This document shows, one piece after another, positions 1-6,452 of a stretch of 11,070 bases of DNA. The stretch lies in NCBI GenBank assembly GCA_025800435.1, contig JAOXRV010000445.1, forward strand, positions 1-11,070. The letters run 5' to 3'. Position 1 is the stretch's first letter, and each line of letters opens with the position of its first letter. The notes beneath the pieces were generated by a model. That model worked only from the letters and a program-made list of their open reading frames with translations, was not told where the DNA came from and did not search any database. The stretch comes from Cellvibrionaceae bacterium. Its GTDB lineage: Bacteria; Pseudomonadota; Gammaproteobacteria; Pseudomonadales; Cellvibrionaceae. Position numbers and translations under genes: made by a program.

Positions 1-374
1 CTGGCCCAGCCTTCAATCGTGGGGGTGTTGTTATCGATTTTGCCGCCGTCGTATATGATGGTGCCGGGGGGCAGATCTATATTGCTGGCATTGGGGTCAA
101 CGGTAATCGCCAAGTTTGCGATTGGATTCGCGCCTGCGCCACTGGCAGAGAAGTTGTGTTCGCCGTGGTTTAGGCCCTGGCAATTGAAACACCAGCTGCC
201 GTCGTCTTTCACCGTGGTTTGGCCAAGCAGTTGACCATTGTCGTAAATATTGATGGTCTCACCGGCGCTGCCGCTGCCATTGAGTTGTAAATTACGGTCG
301 TCGGTTTTACCGCCGGCGCCAACCCTGCCGGTGACGTTGCCGCTATTGTCTTGAATATGTGTAATTTTAAGCAT
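1..374 (-). CDS. N-terminal part of an Ig-like repeat protein (truncated by window edge)
   Basis: The minus-strand frame opens with ATG at 374 and stays open for 124 codons to the window edge, so only the N-terminus is present. An AGGG lies about 8 nt upstream of the start as a weak ribosome binding site. The start MLKITHIQDNSGNVTG has no Sec signal peptide. From about residue 21 a module begins with GGKTDDRNL and runs through ETINIYDNGQLLGQTTVKDDGSW-type beta strands (shown here in part: INIYDNGQLLGQTTV, DDGSWCF) to HNFSA. A second module starts near residue 110 with GGKIDNNTPTIEGWA, matching the start of the first. This pattern (periodic modules with T-x-x-G, Y-D-N-G and D-G-S-W) is typical of bacterial Ig-like domains in large adhesins and other repetitive surface proteins, which often leave by type I secretion through a C-terminal signal. 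That C-terminus is outside the window, so export route and function are inferred. A Cys-x-x-Cys (WCFNC) in the first module is unusual for such domains. Confidence 0.75.
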   Translation of the reverse strand, partial: MLKITHIQDNSGNVTGRVGAGGKTDDRNLQLNGSGSAGETINIYDNGQLLGQTTVKDDGSWCFNCQGLNHGEHNFSASGAGANPIANLAITVDPNASNIDLPPGTIIYDGGKIDNNTPTIEGWA

Positions 375-680
375 GATAAACCCTGTTGTTACTGCGCTAA
401 GCGGCTGCTGGGCTGGTGGGTCAGGGCGAAATTCAACGGCGGCATAAACCGCCGTGGCCGGCGCTACCGTGGGCGCTGATCGCGCTGCGCATTCAGCGTG
501 CAGCCTGTTTGCGTATGCAGTTGTTTAGTTGTTTGAGCTTGTTGTTGCGTTTGCGGCTATCTCGTGGCCAGTGCTGGGTTGCCTACAGCCCCGTTATACA
601 GCGGGCAGTGTGCCGCCGGGCTATGGTCGCAAGGGGTTTAGGGTTAAGTCCACAGGGGTTTTAATAAACCGTTCAATATA

Positions 681-705
681 ATTACTTATTATTTTTACAA
701 GTAAT
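681..705. promoter_or_regulatory. Inverted repeat overlapping the possible promoter
   Basis: ATTACTT (681-687) and AAGTAAT (699-705) form a perfect 7-bp inverted repeat with 11 nt between arms. It overlaps the candidate -10 box and the predicted transcription start of the Ig-like gene, which is where a repressor site would sit. No regulator can be assigned. Confidence 0.25.
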
Positions 706-732
706 ACTAAGGATTGTATTTTGGTGTAACAA
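704..732 (-). promoter_or_regulatory. Possible sigma70-type promoter for the Ig-like repeat gene
   Basis: Read on the minus strand, TTGTTA (727-732) is separated by exactly 17 nt from TAGTAT (704-709). Each hexamer matches 4 of 6 consensus bases, and both lie in the only AT-rich stretch of the gap. Transcription would begin near 697, giving a leader of about 320 nt before the start at 374. In AT-rich DNA such matches arise by chance, so confidence is limited. Confidence 0.3.
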
Positions 733-746
733 CATAACTTAAGTAT

Positions 747-1715
747 TTATTTAGCACGCCGTTGGCCTACCTTGCGTTTAATTAACAGGCCGGCTAAACC
801 GCCGACTAGCAGCACCCCGATAAACCAGAATTTTTTAATAAAAAATAGCGCCTTGGCAAGCAGCCCCCCTTTTGTCAGGGCCTTGCCGGCAACCAGTGCG
901 GCGACATCATAGTTGGCCAGTTTGTCGATACCAGCTTGGTAGTCTTGATAGCGATTGCCCTCGGTAAATTCGGCCATTGCCAGTATATTTTGCATATTGT
1001 TATTAGGCGGTTGAAGCTGACCGATATTGGCGATAAAGGTTAACAGTAGGTAACCCTCGCGGCCCAATATGCGGATATTGTAGTTGAGCACATCGGCGTC
1101 ATCGCCGGCGAAACGAAGCCGCTCGCCCCAATGCAGTTTTTTATTATCGCTGTTGTAATAGGGTACGCTCGCCCAGCCGACCAATTGCACACTTTGGAAG
1201 CCCTGCGCTAAACGCTGCTTATTGACCGCCTGGGTATCGGCCTGCATAGCTCTGAGCAGGGTCTCAAAGTTAATTTTATCGGCGTCTTTATCGCTTATGT
1301 GGCCATCGCTGCGGTAGCCGATGGTGACGGCCCAGCTGTCGGCGTCAAACGGGCTGCTGACGCTGGGGAAGATCATGCCGAGCCGTTCTTCGCCCGCTGG
1401 GTTGCCCCAAATTTTTTCGAGCACCAGTTTGCTATCTTCTGGGTTTAGATAAAAATACTGCTTTGGCAACTTGAGCTTACCAATGCCGCCGGGCAACACA
1501 ATTTCGCCCTGCTGGCGCGACACCTGCTGCCACCGTTGCTGTAGGGTCGGGGCGTTTGCCTTAGCCGCGGCCGGCTGCTTAGTTTTTTGGCTTGGGGCTT
1601 TCTGGCTTGGGGTTTGCGGGCTTGGGGTTTGCTTGGCCTGAGTTGGCTGGGCCGCAAGCGGGGTGGCCAGGCTCAGCAGCAGTAAGCCGCTGATACCGGG
1701 GCTTAGCTTGTTCAT
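747..1715 (-). CDS. DUF2167 family membrane protein
   Basis: The encoded 322-residue protein starts with a clear signal peptide (hydrophobic GLLLLSLATPLAAQ, residues 10-23), followed by a low-complexity linker rich in Lys, Gln, Pro, Ser and Ala (about 24-55). The conserved part begins near residue 70 with GEIVLPGGIGKLKLP and continues with YLNPEDSKLVLEKIWGNP, RLGMIFP, WAVTIGYRSDGHISDKDAD and the closing YQAGIDKLANYDVAALVAG. These are hallmarks of the DUF2167 family (Pfam), whose function is unknown. A C-terminal transmembrane segment (about 297-312) is followed by a basic tail, so most of the protein should face the periplasm. The ATG at 1715 has AAGGA about 6 nt upstream. It is separated from the araC-type gene upstream by 195 nt and so is probably transcribed on its own. 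Family assignment is from recognition of these motifs. Confidence 0.88.
   Translation of the reverse strand: MNKLSPGISGLLLLSLATPLAAQPTQAKQTPSPQTPSQKAPSQKTKQPAAAKANAPTLQQRWQQVSRQQGEIVLPGGIGKLKLPKQYFYLNPEDSKLVLEKIWGNPAGEERLGMIFPSVSSPFDADSWAVTIGYRSDGHISDKDADKINFETLLRAMQADTQAVNKQRLAQGFQSVQLVGWASVPYYNSDNKKLHWGERLRFAGDDADVLNYNIRILGREGYLLLTFIANIGQLQPPNNNMQNILAMAEFTEGNRYQDYQAGIDKLANYDVAALVAGKALTKGGLLAKALFFIKKFWFIGVLLVGGLAGLLIKRKVGQRRAK
1590..1634 (-). repeat. Three tandem 15-bp units inside the DUF2167 gene
   Basis: Units beginning CTTGGGG recur at plus-strand positions 1591, 1606 and 1621, a 15-bp period. They encode the pentapeptides KQTPS, PQTPS and QKAPS in the linker after the signal peptide. 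The repeat stays in frame and could vary in copy number by slippage, changing linker length only. Confidence 0.7.
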
Positions 1716-1898
1716 GTCGCGTCCTTGTCGTATAGCGTGTTCGAGTTATTCAGGGCTGCCCTAGGGCGAGCAAGGATGGTAAATCATGACTTTTAATGGC
1801 GGGCGCCGCTTGGCTAAATTCCGCCAAAAATCACTCTTAAGAATGGATTTGTTTGCCGGGGGTGGCCCTAGCTTATCAGCCCTTTGGAGGATTATTGG

Positions 1899-1916
1899 CG
1901 CTAAGGTACCTTAGCG
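1899..1916. repeat. Perfect 18-bp palindrome at the araC-type stop codon
   Basis: CGCTAAGGT (1899-1907) is directly followed by its reverse complement ACCTTAGCG (1908-1916) with no loop. It covers the stop codon of the AraC-family gene (1911-1913). No T-run follows on either strand, so it is not a typical intrinsic terminator. It has the shape of a dimeric DNA-binding site; the partner is unknown. Confidence 0.5.
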
Positions 1917-2795
1917 GTGGCCGCTGCTGCGGTACTGGGCCGGCGATAGGCCGATCTGTTTTTTAAATAAGCGTGAGAAATAATAGGGGTCGTTATAGCC
2001 CAGGTTGCTGGCAATGGCTTTAACCGATTGGCCGCTGCTGTCCAGCAGTTTACAGGCGTGCTGCATTTTTAGCTGAATAAAATACTGCATCGGCGACTGG
2101 CCGGTGTGCTGGCGAAATTTTTTACTAAAGTGGAATTTACTGCTGCGCATATGCTCGGCCAGGGCGTCCAGGGTAAAACTGCCGTGTAAATGCTGCTGCA
2201 TATAGGCCTCTACCCGGTCCATATTAATACGCTTGCCCCGGCTTTCGGCCTGTTGCCGCACCAGTACCGCCAGCAGGCTAATCAGCTGCTGGGTTTGGTG
2301 GCAGCCGTGAATAAAGCGAGTGCGGCTGGTGGCGCTGTGGCGCAGATCGAACAGGGCCTCGAACAGCGCCAGCAGTTGGGGCTGGGTGCCGATAGGGCGT
2401 GCCGCCAGGGTTTGCTGGGGGCAAATTAAACTCATCAGTTGATCGGCCAGCTCGCCATCAAAATGCAACCAATAAAGCGACCAGGGGTATTGCTCATCGG
2501 CCCAGTATTCGTGGGCCTGGCCCCTGGGCATGGCCAGTAAATCGCCCCGTTGTACCGGCTGTTCAAACCCGGTGCCGCGCAAATAACCGCGCCCGGCGGT
2601 GCAGTACATCAATAGCTGGTTGTCGTGCTCGGGACGCAGCATGCGATGACCCAGAGCGTTGGGGTAATAGCCCATGGCCACCGGGTACAGCCCCTTGGTC
2701 AGCGGGTTTTCCATCAGCCACTCAAACAACACATGGGGGGTGAGAAAGCGAGTGGCTTGTTCGGGCAGTGGCCAGTCTGAGGTAATGGGTTTCAT
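1911..2795 (-). CDS. AraC-family transcriptional regulator with N-terminal cupin-like domain
   Basis: The product has 294 residues. The N-terminal half (about 35-115) resembles the AraC-type sensing/dimerisation domain, with RPEHDNQLLMYCTAGRGYL, a G-D-L-L-A-M-P turn followed by GQAHEYWAD, and WSLYWLHFDG. The C-terminal part carries two helix-turn-helix units: about 208-229 (TLDALAEHMRSSKFHFSKKF) and 257-278 (VKAIASNLGYNDPYYFSRLF), closed by the family signature GLSPAQYR. The start at 2795 lies 9 nt after the stop of the exported protein gene and lacks a strong Shine-Dalgarno, suggesting translational coupling. It is therefore the last gene of the protease block. An AraC-type activator (MmsR) controls mmsAB in Pseudomonas, so control of the divergent valine cluster is possible, but control of its own operon is equally plausible. 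Small-molecule ligand unknown. Confidence 0.9.
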   Translation of the reverse strand: MKPITSDWPLPEQATRFLTPHVLFEWLMENPLTKGLYPVAMGYYPNALGHRMLRPEHDNQLLMYCTAGRGYLRGTGFEQPVQRGDLLAMPRGQAHEYWADEQYPWSLYWLHFDGELADQLMSLICPQQTLAARPIGTQPQLLALFEALFDLRHSATSRTRFIHGCHQTQQLISLLAVLVRQQAESRGKRINMDRVEAYMQQHLHGSFTLDALAEHMRSSKFHFSKKFRQHTGQSPMQYFIQLKMQHACKLLDSSGQSVKAIASNLGYNDPYYFSRLFKKQIGLSPAQYRSSGHR

Positions 2796-2804
2796 CGCTT
2801 GGGC

Positions 2805-3380
2805 TCAGCTGTCGAAATAATCCCAGTATTCCGCAAACAGCGCTTGTGCTTCTTCAGATTTTTTTAGCTCATTAAGAAATTTTGGCAGGGTGTGCTTAAT
2901 AAACAGCACCTCCTCAGGCTCGGCTTTTTGCTTACTATCGGCGGCCCAAATATTGTGCACATCAGTGGTGTTGTAGGTGTATTTAAAACGGGCGATAGGC
3001 TCGCCTTGAATAAACACATCGTAGTACACATTAAAATCCTGGTTGGACACAATCGGGATCAGCCCCAGAGTTGTTGCAGACAACATCAGCGAAGAGGCCT
3101 GGGTGCCGTCTTGGCGGTTGCGGCGAAAATTAAGCACGCGAATGCCAATAGGCGCGCCGATGGCCGATTCGTCCAGCTCACTAAAGGCCTGATAGTTTTG
3201 CAGTAACTGTTTGATATCAACATCGTCGATATTGCTATAGAACATTACCGGTGGGTATTTTTTACCCTGATGTTGGTAGGTTTCGGGGGCTTGCGGTTTG
3301 GCTTTGGCTTGCTCGGCGTTGCTGTTAACACTGCCCAGGGCAAGGCTGGCGGCTAGGCTAAGTATCGCTAAAGTTTTCAT
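2805..3380 (-). CDS. Exported protein of unknown function
   Basis: I do not recognise the family with certainty. The preferred start is the ATG at 3380, giving 191 residues. It has an AGAGGT site 7 nt upstream and yields a textbook signal peptide (MKTLAILSLAASLALGSVNS, cleavage near N-A-E-Q). An in-frame GTG at 3404 would add eight polar residues ahead of it and lacks a ribosome binding site. The mature part has a Lys/Gln/Pro-rich start, then SNIDDVDIKQLLQNYQAFSE and a strand-rich core LSATTLGLIPIVSNQDFNVY followed by YDVFIQGEPIARFKYTYNTT. The T-L-G-L-I-P plus D-V-x-x-x-G-x-x-x-x-x-x-Y pattern resembles small periplasmic or lipoprotein families with an alpha/beta fold; that is only an impression. 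There is no lipobox, so it should be soluble in the periplasm. Its tight placement between the protease lipoprotein and the regulator points to a shared role. Confidence 0.75.
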   Translation of the reverse strand: MKTLAILSLAASLALGSVNSNAEQAKAKPQAPETYQHQGKKYPPVMFYSNIDDVDIKQLLQNYQAFSELDESAIGAPIGIRVLNFRRNRQDGTQASSLMLSATTLGLIPIVSNQDFNVYYDVFIQGEPIARFKYTYNTTDVHNIWAADSKQKAEPEEVLFIKHTLPKFLNELKKSEEAQALFAEYWDYFDS

Positions 3381-3387
3381 TGGCTTT

Positions 3388-3393
3388 ACCTCT
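3388..3393 (-). promoter_or_regulatory. Ribosome binding site deciding the start at 3380
   Basis: AGAGGT on the minus strand lies 7 nt before the ATG at 3380 and overlaps the TAG stop codon (3392-3394) of the upstream protease gene. This supports coupled translation and excludes the upstream GTG at 3404 as the main start. Confidence 0.65.
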
Positions 3394-4591
3394 ACTTGTA
3401 GCACAAGATTTGGTTGGTGTATTTGAGTGCACGCTTAGAGGCGGTTTCAAAATCCTCTAGCTGCTCGGAACTGGGATAGCTGATATTGTGCTTGGCAAAA
3501 AACTTTTTAATCAGCGGCAGGTTCACCCCAAAATTCACGTTCTGGCTGGTAGTGCCTTCTTTTTCGAGCATCATTTTTTGGTTGAGCGTGCTCGATGCCA
3601 GGCCCACCAGGCGGCCCTTGTAATCGACAATGGCGCTGCCGCTGTTGCCGGGCTGAATTGGCGCGCTAAACTGGAAATTTTCCTTGGCCCCTTTTAAGCC
3701 GCCCAGCGAGCTGATATTGCCAATGGTGATCGAGGGGTGAGGCGAGAGGATATCGGCCAGGGGAAAACCGGTGACAAACACCGGCTGGCCAAATTCGGCG
3801 ACTGAATTGGCCGGGCTAATATGGGCATAATCGGTGTTGCTGTGCTCGGTTTGCAGCACCGCTAAATCTAAGATGCGGCTGCTGCCGACCACCTTGGCGG
3901 GCAGGGACTTACCCTGGTGGGCAACCTCCAGCGCCAAGCACTCGCGGCTGACATGGTCGGCGGTTAGCAGCAGACCATTGGGGGCTACAAAAAAACCGCT
4001 GCCGCTGGAGGCGGCTTTTTCAAACCCCAATATCTGTTTAAAACTGGCCTGTGCAGTTTGCGGCTTGCGCGCGATGGCGGCCTGCAATTTACCCTGTTGC
4101 TGCAGCTGGTTGAGGAAGCTGATCAACCCCTCTTTTAATAACTCGGCCTGGGTATTGTGTACGGCGTTAAAGTCGTAGAGATTGCCGGCGCTTTTGCTGG
4201 CCTCAGTATTGCTGGCAAACACCTGCTCACCGCTGGGGGTTAATATGGTCAGCTCAAGCTTGGTTTTCCACTTACCCCACATACGGTCCCAGTTGCTGCC
4301 GGTTTTTAAGCGCAGCAAATAGTGGAATGGTTGCTCCGAGTTAGCCGGCTTGGCCTGTTCAAATAGCTCGCTGCTGACCAGCTTGGCCGCCTTTTGCATA
4401 TGGCCGTAGAAGTTGGCCTCCCGCTCCTTGGGGTCGTATTCATCGACGTGATAAACAACCTGCAATGGCTGGGGCAGGCTGATCGCTTGATTGAGCTGGG
4501 TGGTGGTTTGAATCTGCTTGCTGTCTTGGATGGCCGCGGTTTCACAGCCGATAAGGCCGATCAGGGCGAGACAGAAGAAAAAAATACGCAT
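3392..4591 (-). CDS. Lipoprotein with C-terminal trypsin-like serine protease domain
   Basis: The preferred start is the ATG at 4591 (399 residues). It has AGGA 8 nt upstream and gives a lipoprotein signal MRIFFFCLALIGLIGC, with the lipobox Cys at residue 16. An ATG at 4612 would add seven residues without a ribosome binding site. Glu rather than Asp follows the Cys, which predicts outer-membrane sorting by the usual rule. Residues about 30-170 form a separate alpha/beta-looking domain (YHVDEYDPKEREANFYGHMQ, TKLELTILTPSGEQVFASNT). The protease domain follows from about 185. The triad is visible as His213 (LLLTADHV), Asp242 (ILDLAVL) and Ser317 (PIQPGNSGSAIVD), numbered from the preferred start. 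This is the chymotrypsin/trypsin-like fold of the HtrA type, but no PDZ domain follows. It heads the block with the exported protein and AraC-type regulator, and it diverges from mmsA. Substrate unknown. Confidence 0.88.
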   Translation of the reverse strand: MRIFFFCLALIGLIGCETAAIQDSKQIQTTTQLNQAISLPQPLQVVYHVDEYDPKEREANFYGHMQKAAKLVSSELFEQAKPANSEQPFHYLLRLKTGSNWDRMWGKWKTKLELTILTPSGEQVFASNTEASKSAGNLYDFNAVHNTQAELLKEGLISFLNQLQQQGKLQAAIARKPQTAQASFKQILGFEKAASSGSGFFVAPNGLLLTADHVSRECLALEVAHQGKSLPAKVVGSSRILDLAVLQTEHSNTDYAHISPANSVAEFGQPVFVTGFPLADILSPHPSITIGNISSLGGLKGAKENFQFSAPIQPGNSGSAIVDYKGRLVGLASSTLNQKMMLEKEGTTSQNVNFGVNLPLIKKFFAKHNISYPSSEQLEDFETASKRALKYTNQILCYK

Positions 4592-4598
4592 TTGGTAA

Positions 4599-4603
4599 AT
4601 CCT
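4599..4603 (-). promoter_or_regulatory. Ribosome binding site deciding the protease start
   Basis: AGGAT on the minus strand lies about 8 nt before the ATG at 4591. The alternative ATG at 4612 has only CAACCTAA in front of it. The choice matters because the 4591 start gives a compact lipoprotein signal peptide. Confidence 0.6.
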
Positions 4604-4753
4604 ATGTTCCATTTAGGTTGAGGGCTGGCCTTCCTAGCCGCCCGCTACTGTGATCCTGGGGCGTTAGTAAGGGGCTTGGCCGCCGGCGTCTATTATGGCC
4701 TGTTTGCTGCTGGCATCAAACTACATAAAAGTGGTTGTTCCTGTGCGTATGAA

Positions 4754-4785
4754 GACAATATTGTCCATCACAAAGCCAATATAAT
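4754..4785 (+). promoter_or_regulatory. Candidate mmsA promoter with palindromic operator
   Basis: A perfect consensus -10 hexamer TATAAT lies at 4780-4785, some 70 nt upstream of the mmsA start. No good -35 hexamer sits 16-18 nt upstream of it; instead the position is occupied by the perfect 12-bp palindrome GACAATATTGTC (4754-4765). A strong -10 with a poor -35 and a dyad at that place is typical of a regulator-dependent promoter. The palindrome also lies in the upstream region of the divergent protease block, so it may serve both sides. The regulator is not identified. Confidence 0.45.
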
Positions 4786-4854
4786 CAATCCAAGCCCCAT
4801 AAAACCTGTGTTTAACTAATAGCAGTAACGCAATATTTAACCATTGAGGTGATT

Positions 4855-6360
4855 ATGAGCTTTAACGTCCCTTCCCAAGTGCCTATTTTCATTGAGGGCG
4901 AGTGGCAGCAGAGTCAGTCTAAGCAACTGATTCCGGTAACCAACCCGGCCACCCAAGCCGTGCTGACCCAGGTGCCTTGCACCACCGCCGATGAAATGGC
5001 CCGGGCCATCGCCTCGGCCGAGGCCACCTTTGTGGAGTGGAAACAAACCGCCGTGCCGGTGCGCGCGCGGATTATGCTCAAATACCAACAGCTGCTCAAA
5101 GAGCACCACGACGAGTTGGCCGAGATTCTGTGTCAGGAAACTGGCAAAACCTTTGAAGACGCCAAGGGCGATGTGTTTCGTGGTATCGAGGTGGTCGAAC
5201 ACGCCTGCAATATCGCCAGCCTGACCATGGGCGAGACCGTCGAAAACGTCGCCCGCACCATCGACTGCTTCTCCATGACCCAACCCATGGGCGTATTCGC
5301 CGGTATCACTCCTTTTAACTTCCCGGCCATGATCCCCTTGTGGATGTTCCCCCTGGCGATCGCCTGCGGTAACACCTTTATCCTAAAGCCATCTGAGCAA
5401 GACCCGCTGACGCCGACTCGCCTGGTGGAGCTGTTTGAACAAGCTGGCGCCCCCAAAGGCGTACTGCAAGTAGTGCACGGCGGCAAAGAGCAGGTCGACA
5501 CCCTGCTGACTCACCCAAGCATTCAAGGTATCTCGTTTGTGGGCTCCACCGCCGTGGGCGAACACATCTACCGCACCGGCACCGCCCACCTCAAGCGGGT
5601 ACAGTGCATGGTGGGCGCCAAAAACCATATGGTGGTGATGCCCGATGCCAATAAACAGCAGGTAATCAACAACCTGATCGGCTCTGGCTTTGGCGCTGCC
5701 GGCCAGCGCTGTATGGCTATCTCGGTGGTGGTCGCCGTCGGTAACAGCCAACAGTGGCTTGATGAGCTTAAGGCCGAGGCCGCCAAGATTCGCCCCGGTG
5801 CCTGGGACGACCCAGAAGCTGCCTACGGCCCCCAAATTAACCCCCAGGCCCGCGATCGGGTGCTGAGCTTTATTGAAAAAGGCAAGCAAGAGGGCGCCAA
5901 CTGTATTCTCGATGGCTCCGACTGCACTGTCGAAGGCTACCCCGATGGCAATTGGGTTGGCCCCACTATTTTTACGAACGTCAGCACCGAGATGGAGATT
6001 TACAAAAACGAAATCTTCGGCCCGGTACTGTGCGTCATCAATGTCGACACGCTGGACGAAGCCATTGCCTTGATCAACGCCAACCCCAATGGTAACGGCA
6101 CCTCGATCTTTACCGGCAGCGGCGGCGCCGCGCGCAAATTTAAGCACGACATTTTAGTTGGCCAGGTCGGTGTTAACGTACCGGTACCGGTGCCACTGCC
6201 GTTCTTCTCCTTTACCGGCTGGCGCGGCTCATTTATGGGCGACCAACACGCCTACGGCAAACAAGCGGTGCGCTTCTACACCGAAACCAAAACCATCACC
6301 GAGAGATGGTTCGATGATTCGGAAGAAGCGGCGCTGAATATGACCATTACCATGAAGTAA
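4855..6360 (+). CDS. mmsA: Methylmalonate-semialdehyde dehydrogenase (CoA-acylating)
   Basis: The enzyme converts methylmalonate semialdehyde, NAD+ and CoA to propionyl-CoA and NADH with loss of carbon dioxide, the last step of distal valine breakdown. The 501-residue length is usual for the family. The ATG at 4855 is preceded by GAGGT and is preferred over the in-frame GTG at 4849, which lies inside that site. Aldehyde dehydrogenase motifs are clear: TPFNFPAMIPLWMFPLA (about 152-168) with the conserved Asn, FVGSTAVGEHIY for NAD binding, catalytic Cys286 in GFGAAGQRCMAIS, and NEIFGPVL near 385. At the place where hydrolytic aldehyde dehydrogenases carry E-L-G-G-K the protein reads VGAKNHMVVMPDA. 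This lacks the general-base Glu and is diagnostic of the CoA-acylating type. It is first in the valine cluster and is followed by a 180-nt gap with a palindromic element. A homologous reaction occurs in inositol breakdown (iolA), but the neighbours show a valine role. Confidence 0.96.
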   Translation: MSFNVPSQVPIFIEGEWQQSQSKQLIPVTNPATQAVLTQVPCTTADEMARAIASAEATFVEWKQTAVPVRARIMLKYQQLLKEHHDELAEILCQETGKTFEDAKGDVFRGIEVVEHACNIASLTMGETVENVARTIDCFSMTQPMGVFAGITPFNFPAMIPLWMFPLAIACGNTFILKPSEQDPLTPTRLVELFEQAGAPKGVLQVVHGGKEQVDTLLTHPSIQGISFVGSTAVGEHIYRTGTAHLKRVQCMVGAKNHMVVMPDANKQQVINNLIGSGFGAAGQRCMAISVVVAVGNSQQWLDELKAEAAKIRPGAWDDPEAAYGPQINPQARDRVLSFIEKGKQEGANCILDGSDCTVEGYPDGNWVGPTIFTNVSTEMEIYKNEIFGPVLCVINVDTLDEAIALINANPNGNGTSIFTGSGGAARKFKHDILVGQVGVNVPVPVPLPFFSFTGWRGSFMGDQHAYGKQAVRFYTETKTITERWFDDSEEAALNMTITMK

Positions 6361-6387
6361 AAATTGGCTTAACCGCAATAGAGCCTT

Positions 6388-6411
6388 GGGGTGGGGAGGG
6401 GGTTCTGGGGG
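6388..6411 (+). other. Predicted G-quadruplex motif in copy 1
   Basis: Four consecutive G-runs of 4, 4, 5 and 5 bases (6388-6391, 6393-6396, 6398-6402, 6407-6411) are separated by loops of 1, 1 and 4 nt. This satisfies strict quadruplex rules with four tetrads. It lies on the coding strand, so it would appear in the mRNA and compete with the 27-bp hairpin. Confidence 0.5.
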
Positions 6412-6418
6412 CTTGGGA

Positions 6419-6452
6419 GGCATGGATGCCGGACGAGAGCTACATGGATGTA
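6419..6452 (+). promoter_or_regulatory. Twin GGA-loop hairpins resembling CsrA/RsmA sites (copy 1)
   Basis: GGCA-TGGA-TGCC (6419-6430) and TACA-TGGA-TGTA (6441-6452) are perfect 4-bp stems with NGGA tetraloops, 22 nt apart. The second hairpin matches 10 of 12 positions of the known CsrA high-affinity consensus RUACARGGAUGU, with GGA in the loop. Binding is inferred. The location, about 90 nt ahead of the next start codon, is not the classic overlap with the ribosome binding site. Confidence 0.35.

Larger units (their letters stand above)
375..746. other. Non-coding upstream region of the Ig-like repeat gene
   Basis: This 372-nt stretch separates the Ig-like gene from the DUF2167 gene. The part nearest the DUF2167 stop (about 661-746) is strongly AT-rich, whereas 400-660 is GC-rich. 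The GC-rich part holds a perfect 7-bp hairpin (ACGGCGG at 436-442 with CCGCCGT at 449-455, 6-nt loop) and a 6-bp stem (474-479 with 493-498). Read on the minus strand these would lie in the leader of the Ig-like gene. An 82-codon plus-strand open frame at 416-664 has no family resemblance and looks fortuitous. Confidence 0.5.

Noticed and set aside
416..664. An 82-codon plus-strand open frame in the gap upstream of the Ig-like gene
   Set aside because: Starts at GTG without a ribosome binding site, has a biased Arg/Leu/Cys composition and overlaps leader hairpins; no recognisable domain.
1810..1827. TTGGC/GCCAA hairpin in the gap upstream of the DUF2167 gene as a terminator for the AraC-type gene
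   Set aside because: On the minus strand the T-run precedes the stem instead of following it, and the stem is only 5 bp.
4837..5283. A 148-codon minus-strand open frame across the start of mmsA
   Set aside because: Antisense shadow of the mmsA N-terminus and its ribosome binding site, with no supporting motif or start signal.
5383..6147. A 254-codon open frame on the minus strand inside mmsA
   Set aside because: It is antisense to a strongly conserved enzyme gene, has no family motifs and no ribosome binding site, and is rich in His/Gly/Ala as expected from reading GC-rich codons backwards.
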